Shown here piece after piece: positions 1 through 8,912 of a DNA stretch of 56,263 nt. A program made the position numbers and the translations under genes. Under the pieces are notes generated by a model. The model did no database searches. It was given only the letters and a program-made list of their open reading frames with translations, and was not told the origin of the DNA. Location: contig NZ_JACHGQ010000015.1 of assembly GCF_014202395.1 (NCBI RefSeq), positions 1-56,263 of the forward strand. Reading direction: 5' to 3'. The DNA comes from Histophilus somni (GTDB lineage Bacteria; Pseudomonadota; Gammaproteobacteria; Enterobacterales; Pasteurellaceae). Numbering within the stretch: the stretch's first letter is position 1; every line of letters begins with the position of its first letter.

Positions 1-3000
1 AAAATTTCTAAGGAAATAGTTGAAAAAGGATATAAGTATAAAGCTGATATTCCGTCAGGTAATAGCAATGATACCAGCATAAAACTAGGCTCAACCATAT
101 CTATTGTAAAATGGACAGACACACCGGCATCAGGGACTGGACAACCAGCAGTAACTGTTGGCACAGGAATAATTTCTCAAACACCAGCTGTTAAGTACAC
201 AGGAGATAATTTAACAACTCGATATACCTATGACAGTAGCAATGGCAACGCTAAAATCGAAATCGGCTTTAAAGACGCACCGAAATTTAGCAAAGTTACC
301 TTATCTCAAGATCAAACATATGGTAATGGTAGCAGTGTTGAAAATAACGACCTGATTAGCAAATCCTATCTTGACGCCGCATTAAAAGACTTTAAGTTTA
401 ATGTGGAATATGGTGGTAAGAAAGTCCAAATCGGTCGTGACGATACCTTGAAATTTGTGGGCGGTCAAAATATTCAAGTGATCTCGGATGATAAAAAAGC
501 GGGAGCAACACCAGCCGCTCCTGCTCCGACACCGACTGATACGGCAACTGCAAGCACAACGCCAACTGCTCCGGCAAGCGATGCGACAGGTGGTGCAGGT
601 AGTACATCTCCAACTGTAGCGGGTAGTTCGTCAGGTGGTACAAATGGCGATAGTGCAGGTACAGCGGTCGCTTCAAGCACGCCAACCTCAACGACAACAG
701 CTGTAGTCACCATTGGCACGACTGAAGATTTGAAAAATATCAAATCAATTTCCAACGGCGATAAAGCGAAAATCGCTTTAGATAAGGAAAGCAATACCAT
801 CAAGTTCACATCGGGTGCGACACCAGAAGATGTGACCCTGACAGGAAGCACACTGAGCGGCGTATCTGAAATTAACAAAGCAGACGACAAAGGAGCATTA
901 AAACTTACTAAAAATAGTGCAACCTTAGAAAGTGCTAGCGATAATTCAAACGTTGCGTTGGAAAACAATGAAGCCACCATCACCGCTGGTAAAGACAAAG
1001 GCTCACTCAAACTTGAAGCCGACAAAGCGACCCTAACTAGTGCGAAAGACGGCTCAAGCCTTGCCTTAGCAAAAGACAGTGCCACTGTTAAAGTGGACGA
1101 TAAAGCAACCTTTACCTTTAATAAAAATGGCTTAGATTTAGGTAGCAACAAAATCACCGCACTTGCCAGCGGTTTAGGTTTGCAAGATAACGCTAGCGGA
1201 AGTGGTGATAGTGACCCTAATAAGATTATTGACAACGTCCTTGCAGGCGACCCTGATGAAGGTAAGAACAAAGATAAAATCGCCAACAACGCCGTGAACG
1301 TGAAAGACCTATCCACCGTGGCAAAAGCTCTGATGGAAAAAGGTTTAACATTCCAAGGCAATGACGGCAAAGAAGTCCACAAAAAACTGGGTGAGACCTT
1401 GTCTATTAAAGGCGAAGGTGCGGTTGGTGAAACGGCGACGGATAACATTGTGGTAAGAGCCAAAGAGGGTGAACTGCAAATCGGTCTGACCAAAAATATT
1501 AGAAATATTGACACCATTTCTATCGCTGGCACAGGGGACAATAGCGGTAAAGATGTCTTTATAGATGCTGAGGGTATGACCACTACTGCTCAACTTGAAG
1601 ATGGCACGGTGTTGGTGAATAACCAAACGGCTGAAGGTGTCAGTACAATAGCTAAAAAAGAGGATGGTAGCATTTTGGTGAATAATCAAACAGCAGAAGC
1701 GAATATTTTAAGCAATGGCAAGCACACGACAGAGGTGAAAGCCGGTGAGGTCGCTATTAAAGACAAGAGCGGTCAAGAAATCGTGAGCTTGAAAGTGGCT
1801 GAGGGTGAAAACGGTCAAGATGGCAAGGGAGCGACGCTTGCGTTTGCCAAAGATGGCGAAAACGGTACAGGCGTAATCATGGGCTTGAAAGACCTAGATG
1901 CCACTGCTGACGGTTCAAGTGCAGCGAATAAAAACTATGTGGATGAAAAAATGTCCGATTTGGACAGCAATCGACCGTTTGACTTCTATATCCAAGAGGG
2001 CAAAGAGTATACCAAAGTCGTCAAAGGACGTGATGGTAAGTTTTATGATCCTGAGCTTTTACAAGGGGCAAAGTATGATGTGGACAGCAAGAAATACATT
2101 GCTCAAGATGGACAAGAAGTTACACCGGAATCGGATAAAGTCATTATTCGTGCTGAACCGACTACCGCACCTATCGGGATAAATAATGTGGCAAGTGGTT
2201 TGGGGATTTCGGCTATAGAAGAAAGCGAAAAGCAATCACTCACTAAAACGATTGAGGAGAAAAAAGCGGAATTGGAAAAAACCGATACCGCCTTACAAAC
2301 CGCTAAAGATCAAGTAGGCGAGAAACAGAAAGCACTGGAAGAGAAAACCAATGCACTTTCGCAAGTTGCCAGCGAACGTCCTGCGTTGCTAATGCAAAAA
2401 GCGGAAATTGAACAGCAACTTAAGGGATTGGGTGCGAGCGATCCACGAAGAGCAACCGCACAAGCCGAACTTGATAAGGTAAAAGAGGCTCTTACACAAA
2501 ATGATCAAAAGGTGACTGAGGCGACAAAAACAGCTAATGAGGCTTCCGAAGCTCTCAAACAAGCGAAAGTCGCTTTGGCAGACAACGTGTTAAAAGCCTA
2601 TGCAGCACAACAAGCATTAGCTACTGCCGAGGAAACCTTGCGAAATAAAGAATTTGGCGTGGATAAGGTGAAAGACTTACTGTCAGGCAATTCAAATATT
2701 GCTGAGGATAATGTGGCTACTATTAAAGATGTGAAAGCACTTGCTAAAGCAGGATTAAGTTTTGAGGGCAATGATGGTAAACGCTTGCATAAAGATCTAT
2801 CAGAAACTTTAGCAATCAAAGGTGAAGAAAATGCAAGTGGTGATAAATTTAATAGCGACCACACCGCCGCCGGCAATATCAAAGTGGAAATGGCACAAGA
2901 CGGTAAAGGCTTAGAAGTCAAATTGTCTGACCAGTTGAAGAACCTCACATCGGTTGAAACTAAAAAAGACGACCAAGGCAGATCAACAACATTGCTGTCC

Positions 3001-3507
3001 CGTGGAGTGATGGTTCAAAATGACACCACAAAAGAACAAGCCCTGTTCAGCGAAAACCGTTTAGCGTTCTTTAAAGATGGAGCGTTAGGATTGAATTTAG
3101 ACGGTAAGTCTCGTGCATTGAAAGTCGGTGAAAAAGCGATCATCAGTATAAACGACAAAGGTGAAGCATTGGTTTCCGATCTGAATGAATTTAGTTCAGG
3201 TATGACAATTACCAATAAAAACTATGTGGATACCAAAAACAATGAGTTGCGTACGCAATTGAATAATACTGACCGCACTTTACGAGCAGGTATTGCCGGT
3301 TCGAATGCGGCGGCAGGGTTGGCATCGGTCTCTATGCCGGGTAAATCTATGTTAGCCATTTCTGCAGCAGGTTATGGCGGGGAAAACGCAGTGGCAATTG
3401 GCTATTCTCGCATGAGTGATAATGGTAAGATTATGCTACAACTGCAAGGAAATCGGAATTCTAGAGGCAAAGCGGCGGGTTCTGTTTCTATAGGGTATCA
3501 ATGGTAA
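1..3507 (+). CDS. Trimeric autotransporter adhesin, 3' part (5' end outside window)
   Basis: The reading frame is open from base 1, so the gene starts upstream; 1168 residues are visible. The last ~90 residues are a YadA-type membrane anchor: a short coiled stalk after NKNYVDTKNNELRTQLNN, then four predicted strands ending in SVSIGYQW with a terminal aromatic residue. The passenger has YadA/Hia-like modules: two 'ASGLGI/L ... VKDL ... GLTFQGNDGK' domains, NKNYVD neck motifs and Gly/Asn-rich strands. Unusual parts are an Ala/Pro/Thr/Ser-rich linker (bases ~505-705), four degenerate 54-base repeats (892-1107), a short duplicated VNNQTAE unit (1609-1700) and a ~145-residue charged coiled coil (~2212-2650). 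Known role of the family is trimeric surface adhesion to host cells or matrix. The binding partner cannot be read from the sequence. No uptake signal lies inside it. Confidence 0.95.
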   Translation, partial: KISKEIVEKGYKYKADIPSGNSNDTSIKLGSTISIVKWTDTPASGTGQPAVTVGTGIISQTPAVKYTGDNLTTRYTYDSSNGNAKIEIGFKDAPKFSKVTLSQDQTYGNGSSVENNDLISKSYLDAALKDFKFNVEYGGKKVQIGRDDTLKFVGGQNIQVISDDKKAGATPAAPAPTPTDTATASTTPTAPASDATGGAGSTSPTVAGSSSGGTNGDSAGTAVASSTPTSTTTAVVTIGTTEDLKNIKSISNGDKAKIALDKESNTIKFTSGATPEDVTLTGSTLSGVSEINKADDKGALKLTKNSATLESASDNSNVALENNEATITAGKDKGSLKLEADKATLTSAKDGSSLALAKDSATVKVDDKATFTFNKNGLDLGSNKITALASGLGLQDNASGSGDSDPNKIIDNVLAGDPDEGKNKDKIANNAVNVKDLSTVAKALMEKGLTFQGNDGKEVHKKLGETLSIKGEGAVGETATDNIVVRAKEGELQIGLTKNIRNIDTISIAGTGDNSGKDVFIDAEGMTTTAQLEDGTVLVNNQTAEGVSTIAKKEDGSILVNNQTAEANILSNGKHTTEVKAGEVAIKDKSGQEIVSLKVAEGENGQDGKGATLAFAKDGENGTGVIMGLKDLDATADGSSAANKNYVDEKMSDLDSNRPFDFYIQEGKEYTKVVKGRDGKFYDPELLQGAKYDVDSKKYIAQDGQEVTPESDKVIIRAEPTTAPIGINNVASGLGISAIEESEKQSLTKTIEEKKAELEKTDTALQTAKDQVGEKQKALEEKTNALSQVASERPALLMQKAEIEQQLKGLGASDPRRATAQAELDKVKEALTQNDQKVTEATKTANEASEALKQAKVALADNVLKAYAAQQALATAEETLRNKEFGVDKVKDLLSGNSNIAEDNVATIKDVKALAKAGLSFEGNDGKRLHKDLSETLAIKGEENASGDKFNSDHTAAGNIKVEMAQDGKGLEVKLSDQLKNLTSVETKKDDQGRSTTLLSRGVMVQNDTTKEQALFSENRLAFFKDGALGLNLDGKSRALKVGEKAIISINDKGEALVSDLNEFSSGMTITNKNYVDTKNNELRTQLNNTDRTLRAGIAGSNAAAGLASVSMPGKSMLAISAAGYGGENAVAIGYSRMSDNGKIMLQLQGNRNSRGKAAGSVSIGYQW
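892..1107 (+). repeat. Four degenerate 54-bp tandem repeats in the adhesin
   Basis: Four in-frame 18-residue units start at 892, 946, 1000 and 1054. They share the pattern [GS]-x-[LV]-[KA]-L-x-x-[ND]-x-A-T-[LI] (for example GSLKLEADKATLTSAKDG). DNA identity between units is only moderate, so this is an old protein-level repeat and not a fresh slippage tract. It would add beta-rich stalk length. Confidence 0.7.
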
Positions 3508-3828
3508 ATTGATTCGATTGTGCCTTATGTCCACATTTTGTTATTGAGGATATAAGGCATAAAAAGCGTGCTCTGTTTTAAAATCAACTTGGTAATTGTT
3601 GTTCGATTTATTGACGAGTTATTAAGTTTGGTTTCTTTTTACATAGACAAGGTTTAAAATGGATTAGATTCTGTTTTAAACCTTTTTTACAATTAGGCAA
3701 AGCACTTAATATCAAGAATAACTGTCTGTATCTATTTCAAATAGCTATATTGCTATCTATGATGATGGAATATTGCTCTTGATGTTTGTAGCAAAAAATT
3801 ACATAGACTTTAAACGAGGAGAAGAAAT
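3508..3828. other. Intergenic region, adhesin to halogenase-like gene (321 bp)
   Basis: Holds a hairpin at 3522-3558 (GCCTTAT / ATAAGGC arms), a convincing intrinsic terminator at 3649-3688, and AT-rich DNA before the next gene. The Shine-Dalgarno GAGGAG lies just upstream of the ATG at 3829. I see no ORF, RNA gene or clear promoter hexamers here. Confidence 0.6.
3649..3688 (+). terminator. Rho-independent terminator of the adhesin gene
   Basis: Perfect 11-bp stem AAGGTTTAAAA / TTTTAAACCTT around a 14-nt loop, followed by a run of T. Confidence 0.8.
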
Positions 3829-5064
3829 ATGGAAAAATTCGATGTTGTGATTATTGGTGCAGGACCTTCCGGTTCTGTTTCTGCATCATTATTGCATAAA
3901 CAAGGCTTAAAGGTTTGTGTATTGGAAAAACAGCACTTTCCTCGTTTTGTCATTGGTGAAAGTTTGTTACCTTATTGTATGGATATTTTGCAAGAGGCGG
4001 ACTTGGTTGATGCGGTACATGCCGAGAAAAGTTTTCAATTTAAAAATGGGGCGGCATTTACTTGGGGAAATCGTTACACCTATTTTGATTTTACAGATAA
4101 ATTTACCGCTGGACCTGGCACAACCTATCAAGTTCGCCGAGGCATTTTTGATAAAATTTTAATTGATGAAACGGCAAAAAAAGGTGTGGAAGTTCGTTTT
4201 GGGCACGAAGTATCGGCGTTTGATAACCAAGGCGATCAGGCAGAGCTTGCGGTAAAAACGGAGCAAGGGGAAGAATATCGGCTGAGTGCAGGTTTTGTGT
4301 TGGATGCCAGCGGTTACGGACGTGTTTTGCCACGCTTATTATATTTAGAAACACCATCGCACTTGCCAATACGTATTGCACATTTTACCCATATTGATGA
4401 CAACATTGATGATCCGATCTTTGATCGTAATAAAATTCTCATTACCACACATCCTGAACATCGTGATGTTTGGCTTTGGTTAATTCCCTTTGCGGATAAC
4501 CGTTGTTCAATCGGTGTAGTTGGGTTACCGGAAATATTGGCGGGTGAGAGCGAAACTGTGTTGAAAAAATTTGCTCTTGAATGTCCAATGCTGAGTAAAA
4601 TTCTTGCTAAGGCAAATTGGGAAAATGAATTTCCGTATCGCCATATTCAAGGTTATTCCGCTAATGTGAAAACGTTGCATGGCAAACATTTTGCTTTATT
4701 GGGTAATGCTGCGGAATTTCTTGATCCGGTTTTTTCATCTGGCGTGACTATTGCGTTACATTCCGCTCGACTGGCAAGTCGTCTTATTGCTCGTGGGCTT
4801 CAAGGACAAGCTGTGGATTGGCAACAAGAATTTGCAGATCCGTTAATGGTTGGCGTGAATGCGTTCCGCACTTATGTGAACGGTTGGTATGATCGTAGTT
4901 TCCAAGATGTCATTTATGCCCGTAATCCACAACCTGAAATTCGCCAAATGCTTTCGTCTATTCTTGCCGGTTATGCGTGGGATGAGAAAAATCCGTTTGT
5001 GGCGAAATCCTCCCCTCGCTTGAAAGCACTTGCGGAATTATGCGGCGAGGCAACACAAGATTAA
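3829..5064 (+). CDS. Flavin-dependent halogenase-like FAD oxidoreductase
   Basis: 411 residues. The N-terminal Rossmann motif GxGxxG is at G10-G15. FPRFVIGES (37-45), typical of flavin-dependent halogenases and their relatives, follows. WLWLIP at residues 215-220 fits the WxWxIP halogenase signature. LGNAAEFLDPVFSSG (to ~305) fits the second FAD-binding motif. A lysine (K72) in FKNGAAFTW aligns by context with the catalytic lysine region of known halogenases. The family uses FADH2 and O2 and needs a partner flavin reductase, which is not encoded nearby. It stands alone after the adhesin terminator and before its own terminator, so it is probably monocistronic. Alternative: a geranylgeranyl-reductase-type or other FAD hydroxylase. 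Family is confident; halogenase activity and substrate are inference. Confidence 0.8.
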   Translation: MEKFDVVIIGAGPSGSVSASLLHKQGLKVCVLEKQHFPRFVIGESLLPYCMDILQEADLVDAVHAEKSFQFKNGAAFTWGNRYTYFDFTDKFTAGPGTTYQVRRGIFDKILIDETAKKGVEVRFGHEVSAFDNQGDQAELAVKTEQGEEYRLSAGFVLDASGYGRVLPRLLYLETPSHLPIRIAHFTHIDDNIDDPIFDRNKILITTHPEHRDVWLWLIPFADNRCSIGVVGLPEILAGESETVLKKFALECPMLSKILAKANWENEFPYRHIQGYSANVKTLHGKHFALLGNAAEFLDPVFSSGVTIALHSARLASRLIARGLQGQAVDWQQEFADPLMVGVNAFRTYVNGWYDRSFQDVIYARNPQPEIRQMLSSILAGYAWDEKNPFVAKSSPRLKALAELCGEATQD

Positions 5065-5077
5065 GATAACAATATAT

Positions 5078-5125
5078 AAGCATTCAAAAATTGCTATTTG
5101 CAAAGGTTGAGTGCTTTTATTTTTC
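5078..5125 (+). terminator. Probable terminator after the halogenase-like gene
   Basis: Arms AAGCATTCAA and TTGAGTGCTT pair over 10 bp with one G-U pair and a ~19-nt loop, followed by TTATTTTTC. It ends just before the rmuC ribosome site. Confidence 0.6.
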
Positions 5126-5138
5126 ATAAGGAAACGTC

Positions 5139-6746
5139 ATGCCATCATTTGAAAATCCTTCTTTTATTACCGCGCTTGTATTTCTTTGTATTTGTTTCAT
5201 TTTATTTTTTATTCTTGTACGCAAGCAAAGAGATGTGCAGGTGTTACAACAAGAGTTAGATAAAAATATTAGTAGTTTCAATCAATTGCTGAATAAATAT
5301 GAAGATGTAACCGAAGCAAAAAATCAGCTTGAGCAACAAGTTGTAAAGGCACAGACACTTGTCGAAACCGGTCAAATTCGTTTGTCGGAACGTGATGAAA
5401 AAATCCTTTATTTGCAAAAAGAATTAGATAAAGAACAATTACGGTGTGAGCAAGTTTCTCAGCTGGTAACAGGATTGAAAGAGCGTTTGGGGGTAGTAAG
5501 TACACAGGCGGAAAGTTTTCAACAGCAGTTAAATCAAAGTCGTGCAGAAAAAGAAAAGAGAGATTGTGCTTGGGCTGATTTAAATCAGAAACATACCGCA
5601 CTTCAACAAGAACTGACAGAATTAAAAGTCACGTTAAGTGAAAAAGAAAAAAATTTTGTCGAGCAACAAGAAAATTTTTCTCAGGCTAAACAACTGTTAA
5701 GTGTTGAATTTCAAAATCTTGCCAATCGGATCTTGGAAGAAAAAAGTCAACGATTTAATCAAACTAACCAACAAACTTTAGACAGTTTATTGAAACCTTT
5801 TCGTGAACAAATTGATGGTTTTCAAAAGCGGGTGAACGAAATTCATTCCGAGTCATTGAAAGGCAATGCCAGCCTTGAAAGTGAGATTAAAAAGGTGTTG
5901 GATATTGGGTTGGCAATGTCGAAAGAGGCGAATAACTTAACTTCTGCTTTGAAAGGCGAAAAGAAAACCTTGGGGAATTGGGGAGAAGTTCAGTTAGAGC
6001 GTACATTGCAATTAGCCGGATTGATTGAAAATGAGCATTACAGCAGTCAAGTACATTTTAAAAATGAGCAGGGCAAACATAATTATCCTGATTTTATTTT
6101 GCATTTACCCGATAATAAGCATTTGATTATTGACAGTAAAATGTCTTTGGTAGCTTATGAAAGTGCGGTTAATTCTGACGATGAAAATCAACGTAAACTT
6201 GGTTTACAGGAACATGTTAAAGCCTTGAAAAATCATATTGACGATTTATCTCGGAAAGATTATAGCAATTTGATTGGTATGCGTAGTCCAAATTTTGTAT
6301 TGATGTTTGTTGCTGTTGAAGCAGCTTATATTGAAGCGATGAAACATGACAGTAACTTATTTAATTACGGATATGAAAAAAATGTCATTTTAGTTTCTCA
6401 CACGACATTAATGCCTATTTTGCGGACAGTAGCGAATTTATGGCGAATTGAGCGTGGTAATCTTGAGGCAAAAGAAATTAGTGCAAAAGCAGGTGAAATT
6501 TATAATCAAATTTGCGTAGTGGCAGAGCGTTTAAATAAATTAGGTAACAGTTTATCCGGTGTAAGTAATCATTATAATAATACCGTTACCGCACTTGTAG
6601 GACAGCAAGGTTTGGTGGGAAAAGTTGAGCGGTTCAAGGATTTATCCGCTAAGGCGAACAAGATAATGCCGGAGATTGAATTGTTGCATAATGATATAAA
6701 CGTTGAGAAATTAATTGCCGTTCAAGCTGAAGTCGAAGAGAAATAG
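5139..6746 (+). CDS. rmuC: DNA recombination protein RmuC
   Basis: 535 residues. One N-terminal membrane segment (~8-26, rich in F/I/L/C) is followed by a long charged coiled coil (~28-190) and the RmuC nuclease-like domain (~195-500), recognisable by GNWGEVQLER, PDFILHLPDNKHLIIDSKMSL and SPNFVLMFVAVEAAY. The known role is limiting recombination at inverted repeats; the domain is related to restriction-endonuclease folds. The ATG at 5139 is preceded by AAGGAA. A small hairpin terminator follows at 6747. Two uptake signals lie inside the gene. Confidence 0.95.
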   Translation: MPSFENPSFITALVFLCICFILFFILVRKQRDVQVLQQELDKNISSFNQLLNKYEDVTEAKNQLEQQVVKAQTLVETGQIRLSERDEKILYLQKELDKEQLRCEQVSQLVTGLKERLGVVSTQAESFQQQLNQSRAEKEKRDCAWADLNQKHTALQQELTELKVTLSEKEKNFVEQQENFSQAKQLLSVEFQNLANRILEEKSQRFNQTNQQTLDSLLKPFREQIDGFQKRVNEIHSESLKGNASLESEIKKVLDIGLAMSKEANNLTSALKGEKKTLGNWGEVQLERTLQLAGLIENEHYSSQVHFKNEQGKHNYPDFILHLPDNKHLIIDSKMSLVAYESAVNSDDENQRKLGLQEHVKALKNHIDDLSRKDYSNLIGMRSPNFVLMFVAVEAAYIEAMKHDSNLFNYGYEKNVILVSHTTLMPILRTVANLWRIERGNLEAKEISAKAGEIYNQICVVAERLNKLGNSLSGVSNHYNNTVTALVGQQGLVGKVERFKDLSAKANKIMPEIELLHNDINVEKLIAVQAEVEEK

Positions 6747-6768
6747 GATTTTTAGGTAAAAATCTTTT
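6747..6768 (+). terminator. Small terminator hairpin after rmuC
   Basis: GATTTTTA-GG-TAAAAATC followed by TTTT. The stem is AT-rich, so strength is uncertain. Confidence 0.5.
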
Positions 6769-6805
6769 AAAATAATGACAGTTTTGACATAAGAGGGAAT
6801 ACATT

Positions 6806-7735
6806 ATGATTATTGTTACAGGTGGAGCCGGATTAATTGGAAGTAATATCATTGCGGCATTAAACGATATGGGACGTCGAGATATTTTGGTAGTGGACAA
6901 CCTGACTGATGGGACAAAATTTGTCAATTTGGTCGATTTGGATATTGCGGATTATTGTGATAAAGAAGATTTTATTGCCTCTATCATTGCTGGTGATGAT
7001 TTTGGAGATATTGATGCAATTTTCCATCAAGGCGCTTGTTCTGCTACAACAGAATGGAACGGTAAATATTTAATGCAAAATAATTATGAATATTCAAAAG
7101 AACTATTGCATTATTGTCTATTGCGTGAAATTCCTTTCTTTTATGCCTCAAGTGCGGCGACTTATGGCGATAAAACAGACTTTATTGAAGAACGCCAATT
7201 TGAAGGTCCATTAAATGTTTATGGTTATTCAAAATTTTTATTTGATGAATATGTGCGTCAAATTCTGCCACAGGCTAAGTCGCCTGTTTGTGGGTTCAAA
7301 TATTTCAATGTATATGGTCCTCGTGAACAACATAAGGGTTCAATGGCAAGTGTTGCTTTTCATTTAAACAATCAAATGTTGAAAGGAGAAAATCCAAAAT
7401 TATTCGCAGGGTCAGAACATTTCTTGCGTGATTTTGTTTATGTGGGTGATGTGGCAAAAGTGAATTTGTGGGCATGGCAACATGGTATTTCAGGCATTTA
7501 TAATTGTGGAACAGGTAGGGCGGAAAGTTTTGAACAAGTAGCAAGAGCGGTGCTGAATTATCATGGTAAAGGTGAAATTGAAACTATTCCGTTCCCTGAG
7601 CATTTAAAATCTCGTTATCAAGAATATACACAAGCTAATTTAACAAAATTACGTGCAGCCGGTTATCAAGCAGAATTTAAGTCGGTTGCTGAGGGAGTAG
7701 CGGAATATATGCAATGGTTAAATCGCAAGTCTTGA
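6806..7735 (+). CDS. hldD: ADP-L-glycero-D-manno-heptose 6-epimerase
   Basis: 309 residues, full length for HldD (also called RfaD or GmhD). It converts ADP-D-glycero- to ADP-L-glycero-manno-heptose, the heptose donor for the LPS inner core, in the cytoplasm. An extended SDR: nucleotide motif GGAGLIGSN at residues 6-14 (many relatives have GGAGFIGSN), active-site YGYSK for the YxxxK pair, and [11 protein letters not shown]. The SD is AAGAGGGAA before the ATG at 6806. The two heptosyltransferases that use its product follow directly. Confidence 0.96.
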   Translation: MIIVTGGAGLIGSNIIAALNDMGRRDILVVDNLTDGTKFVNLVDLDIADYCDKEDFIASIIAGDDFGDIDAIFHQGACSATTEWNGKYLMQNNYEYSKELLHYCLLREIPFFYASSAATYGDKTDFIEERQFEGPLNVYGYSKFLFDEYVRQILPQAKSPVCGFKYFNVYGPREQHKGSMASVAFHLNNQMLKGENPKLFAGSEHFLRDFVYVGDVAKVNLWAWQHGISGIYNCGTGRAESFEQVARAVLNYHGKGEIETIPFPEHLKSRYQEYTQANLTKLRAAGYQAEFKSVAEGVAEYMQWLNRKS

Positions 7736-7870
7736 TTTAGCGAGGAAAATAGCGTTAAAAATGCGGTTTAATTGGGTGTTCATTTATTCGGTATTCCTTT
7801 TAAATCTGCAACTAAAAAGACTATTTTGCTTTATAATATCGGCAATCTTCACTGTTATTGGTCAAAACCT

Positions 7871-8911
7871 ATGAAAATTCTCGTAATTGGACCTTCTTGG
7901 GTGGGTGATATGATTATGTCCCATAGTCTGTATCAAACCTTAAAACAACAATATCCCGATTGCCTGATTGATGTATTGGCTCCGAATTGGTGTAAGCCTT
8001 TACTTGCACGTATGCCTGAGGTTCGCAATGCGATTACTATGCCCATTGGGCATGGTTCCTTTGACTTAAAAGGGCGGTATCGAATTGGTAAATCTTTGCG
8101 TAATCAATATGATATGGCGATTGTTTTGCCAAACTCTTTAAAATCGGCTTTTATTCCTGCTTTTGCAAAAATTCCGTTACGCCGTGGTTGGATAGGCGAA
8201 AGTCGTTATTTTTTGTTAAATGATTGGCGTAGTAATAAAAATGACTATCCAATGATGGTGCAACGTTATGTGGCATTAGGTTATGACAAAACTGTCTTAC
8301 CGATAGCAAAACATTTAGCCATTCCTAAGCCTTATTTGCAAGTTGATGCTCAAGCGTTGGAACAAACTTTAGAAACTTTTGCAAAACAAACCGCACTTTG
8401 TGAAAACCGTTCGGTTATCGGCTTTTGTCCGGGAGCGGAATTTGGCCCCGCAAAACGTTGGCCACATTACCATTATGCCGATTTAGCCCGACAGTTGATT
8501 GAACAGGGCTATGCCGTTCGTTTATTCGGTTCGGCGAAAGATAAAGAGGTAGGTGAGCAAATTAGTCAAGCGTTGCCTCAAAAATTACAACATTATTGTG
8601 TAAATCTTGCTGGTGAAACAGACTTAAATCAAGCTGTTGATTTGATTTCAGATTGTGTGGCAGTAGTGAGTAATGATAGCGGTTTAATGCATATTGCCGC
8701 CGCACTTAACAAACCTTTGGTTGCTGTTTATGGACCAACAAGTCCGGAATACACGCCGCCACTTTCCGACAATGCTGTGATTATTCGTCTAATTGAGGGA
8801 GGCTTGATTAAAGTGCGTAAAAGTCAAGATAGCTCAGAGGGTTATCACCAAAGTTTAATCGACATTACACCGCAAATGGTCATCGAAAAATTACAGGATT
8901 TTTTAAATTAA
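7871..8911 (+). CDS. waaF: ADP-heptose:LPS heptosyltransferase II
   Basis: 346 residues with start at the ATG of 7871 (MKILVIGPSWVGDMIMS, the usual family N-terminus). The frame extends upstream to 7772 but that part shows no family similarity. GT9 fold with the family motifs PGAEFGPAKRWP and NDSGLMHIAAAL near the C-terminus. It adds the second heptose to the LPS inner core at the inner face of the cytoplasmic membrane. It lies 135 bp after hldD and is followed after one base by waaC, so the two transferases are co-translated. No strong Shine-Dalgarno is visible. Confidence 0.94.
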   Translation: MKILVIGPSWVGDMIMSHSLYQTLKQQYPDCLIDVLAPNWCKPLLARMPEVRNAITMPIGHGSFDLKGRYRIGKSLRNQYDMAIVLPNSLKSAFIPAFAKIPLRRGWIGESRYFLLNDWRSNKNDYPMMVQRYVALGYDKTVLPIAKHLAIPKPYLQVDAQALEQTLETFAKQTALCENRSVIGFCPGAEFGPAKRWPHYHYADLARQLIEQGYAVRLFGSAKDKEVGEQISQALPQKLQHYCVNLAGETDLNQAVDLISDCVAVVSNDSGLMHIAAALNKPLVAVYGPTSPEYTPPLSDNAVIIRLIEGGLIKVRKSQDSSEGYHQSLIDITPQMVIEKLQDFLN

Positions 8912-8912
8912 T

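Noticed and set aside
892-1107. Regular 54-bp repeats considered as a CRISPR-like array
   Set aside because: They are in frame within the adhesin, diverged, without unique spacers, and no cas genes are present.
474-1583. 369-codon open frame on the minus strand inside the adhesin
   Set aside because: Antisense shadow of a biased, repeat-rich coding region; its translation is low-complexity (Ser/Leu/Val/Pro) and has no start context.
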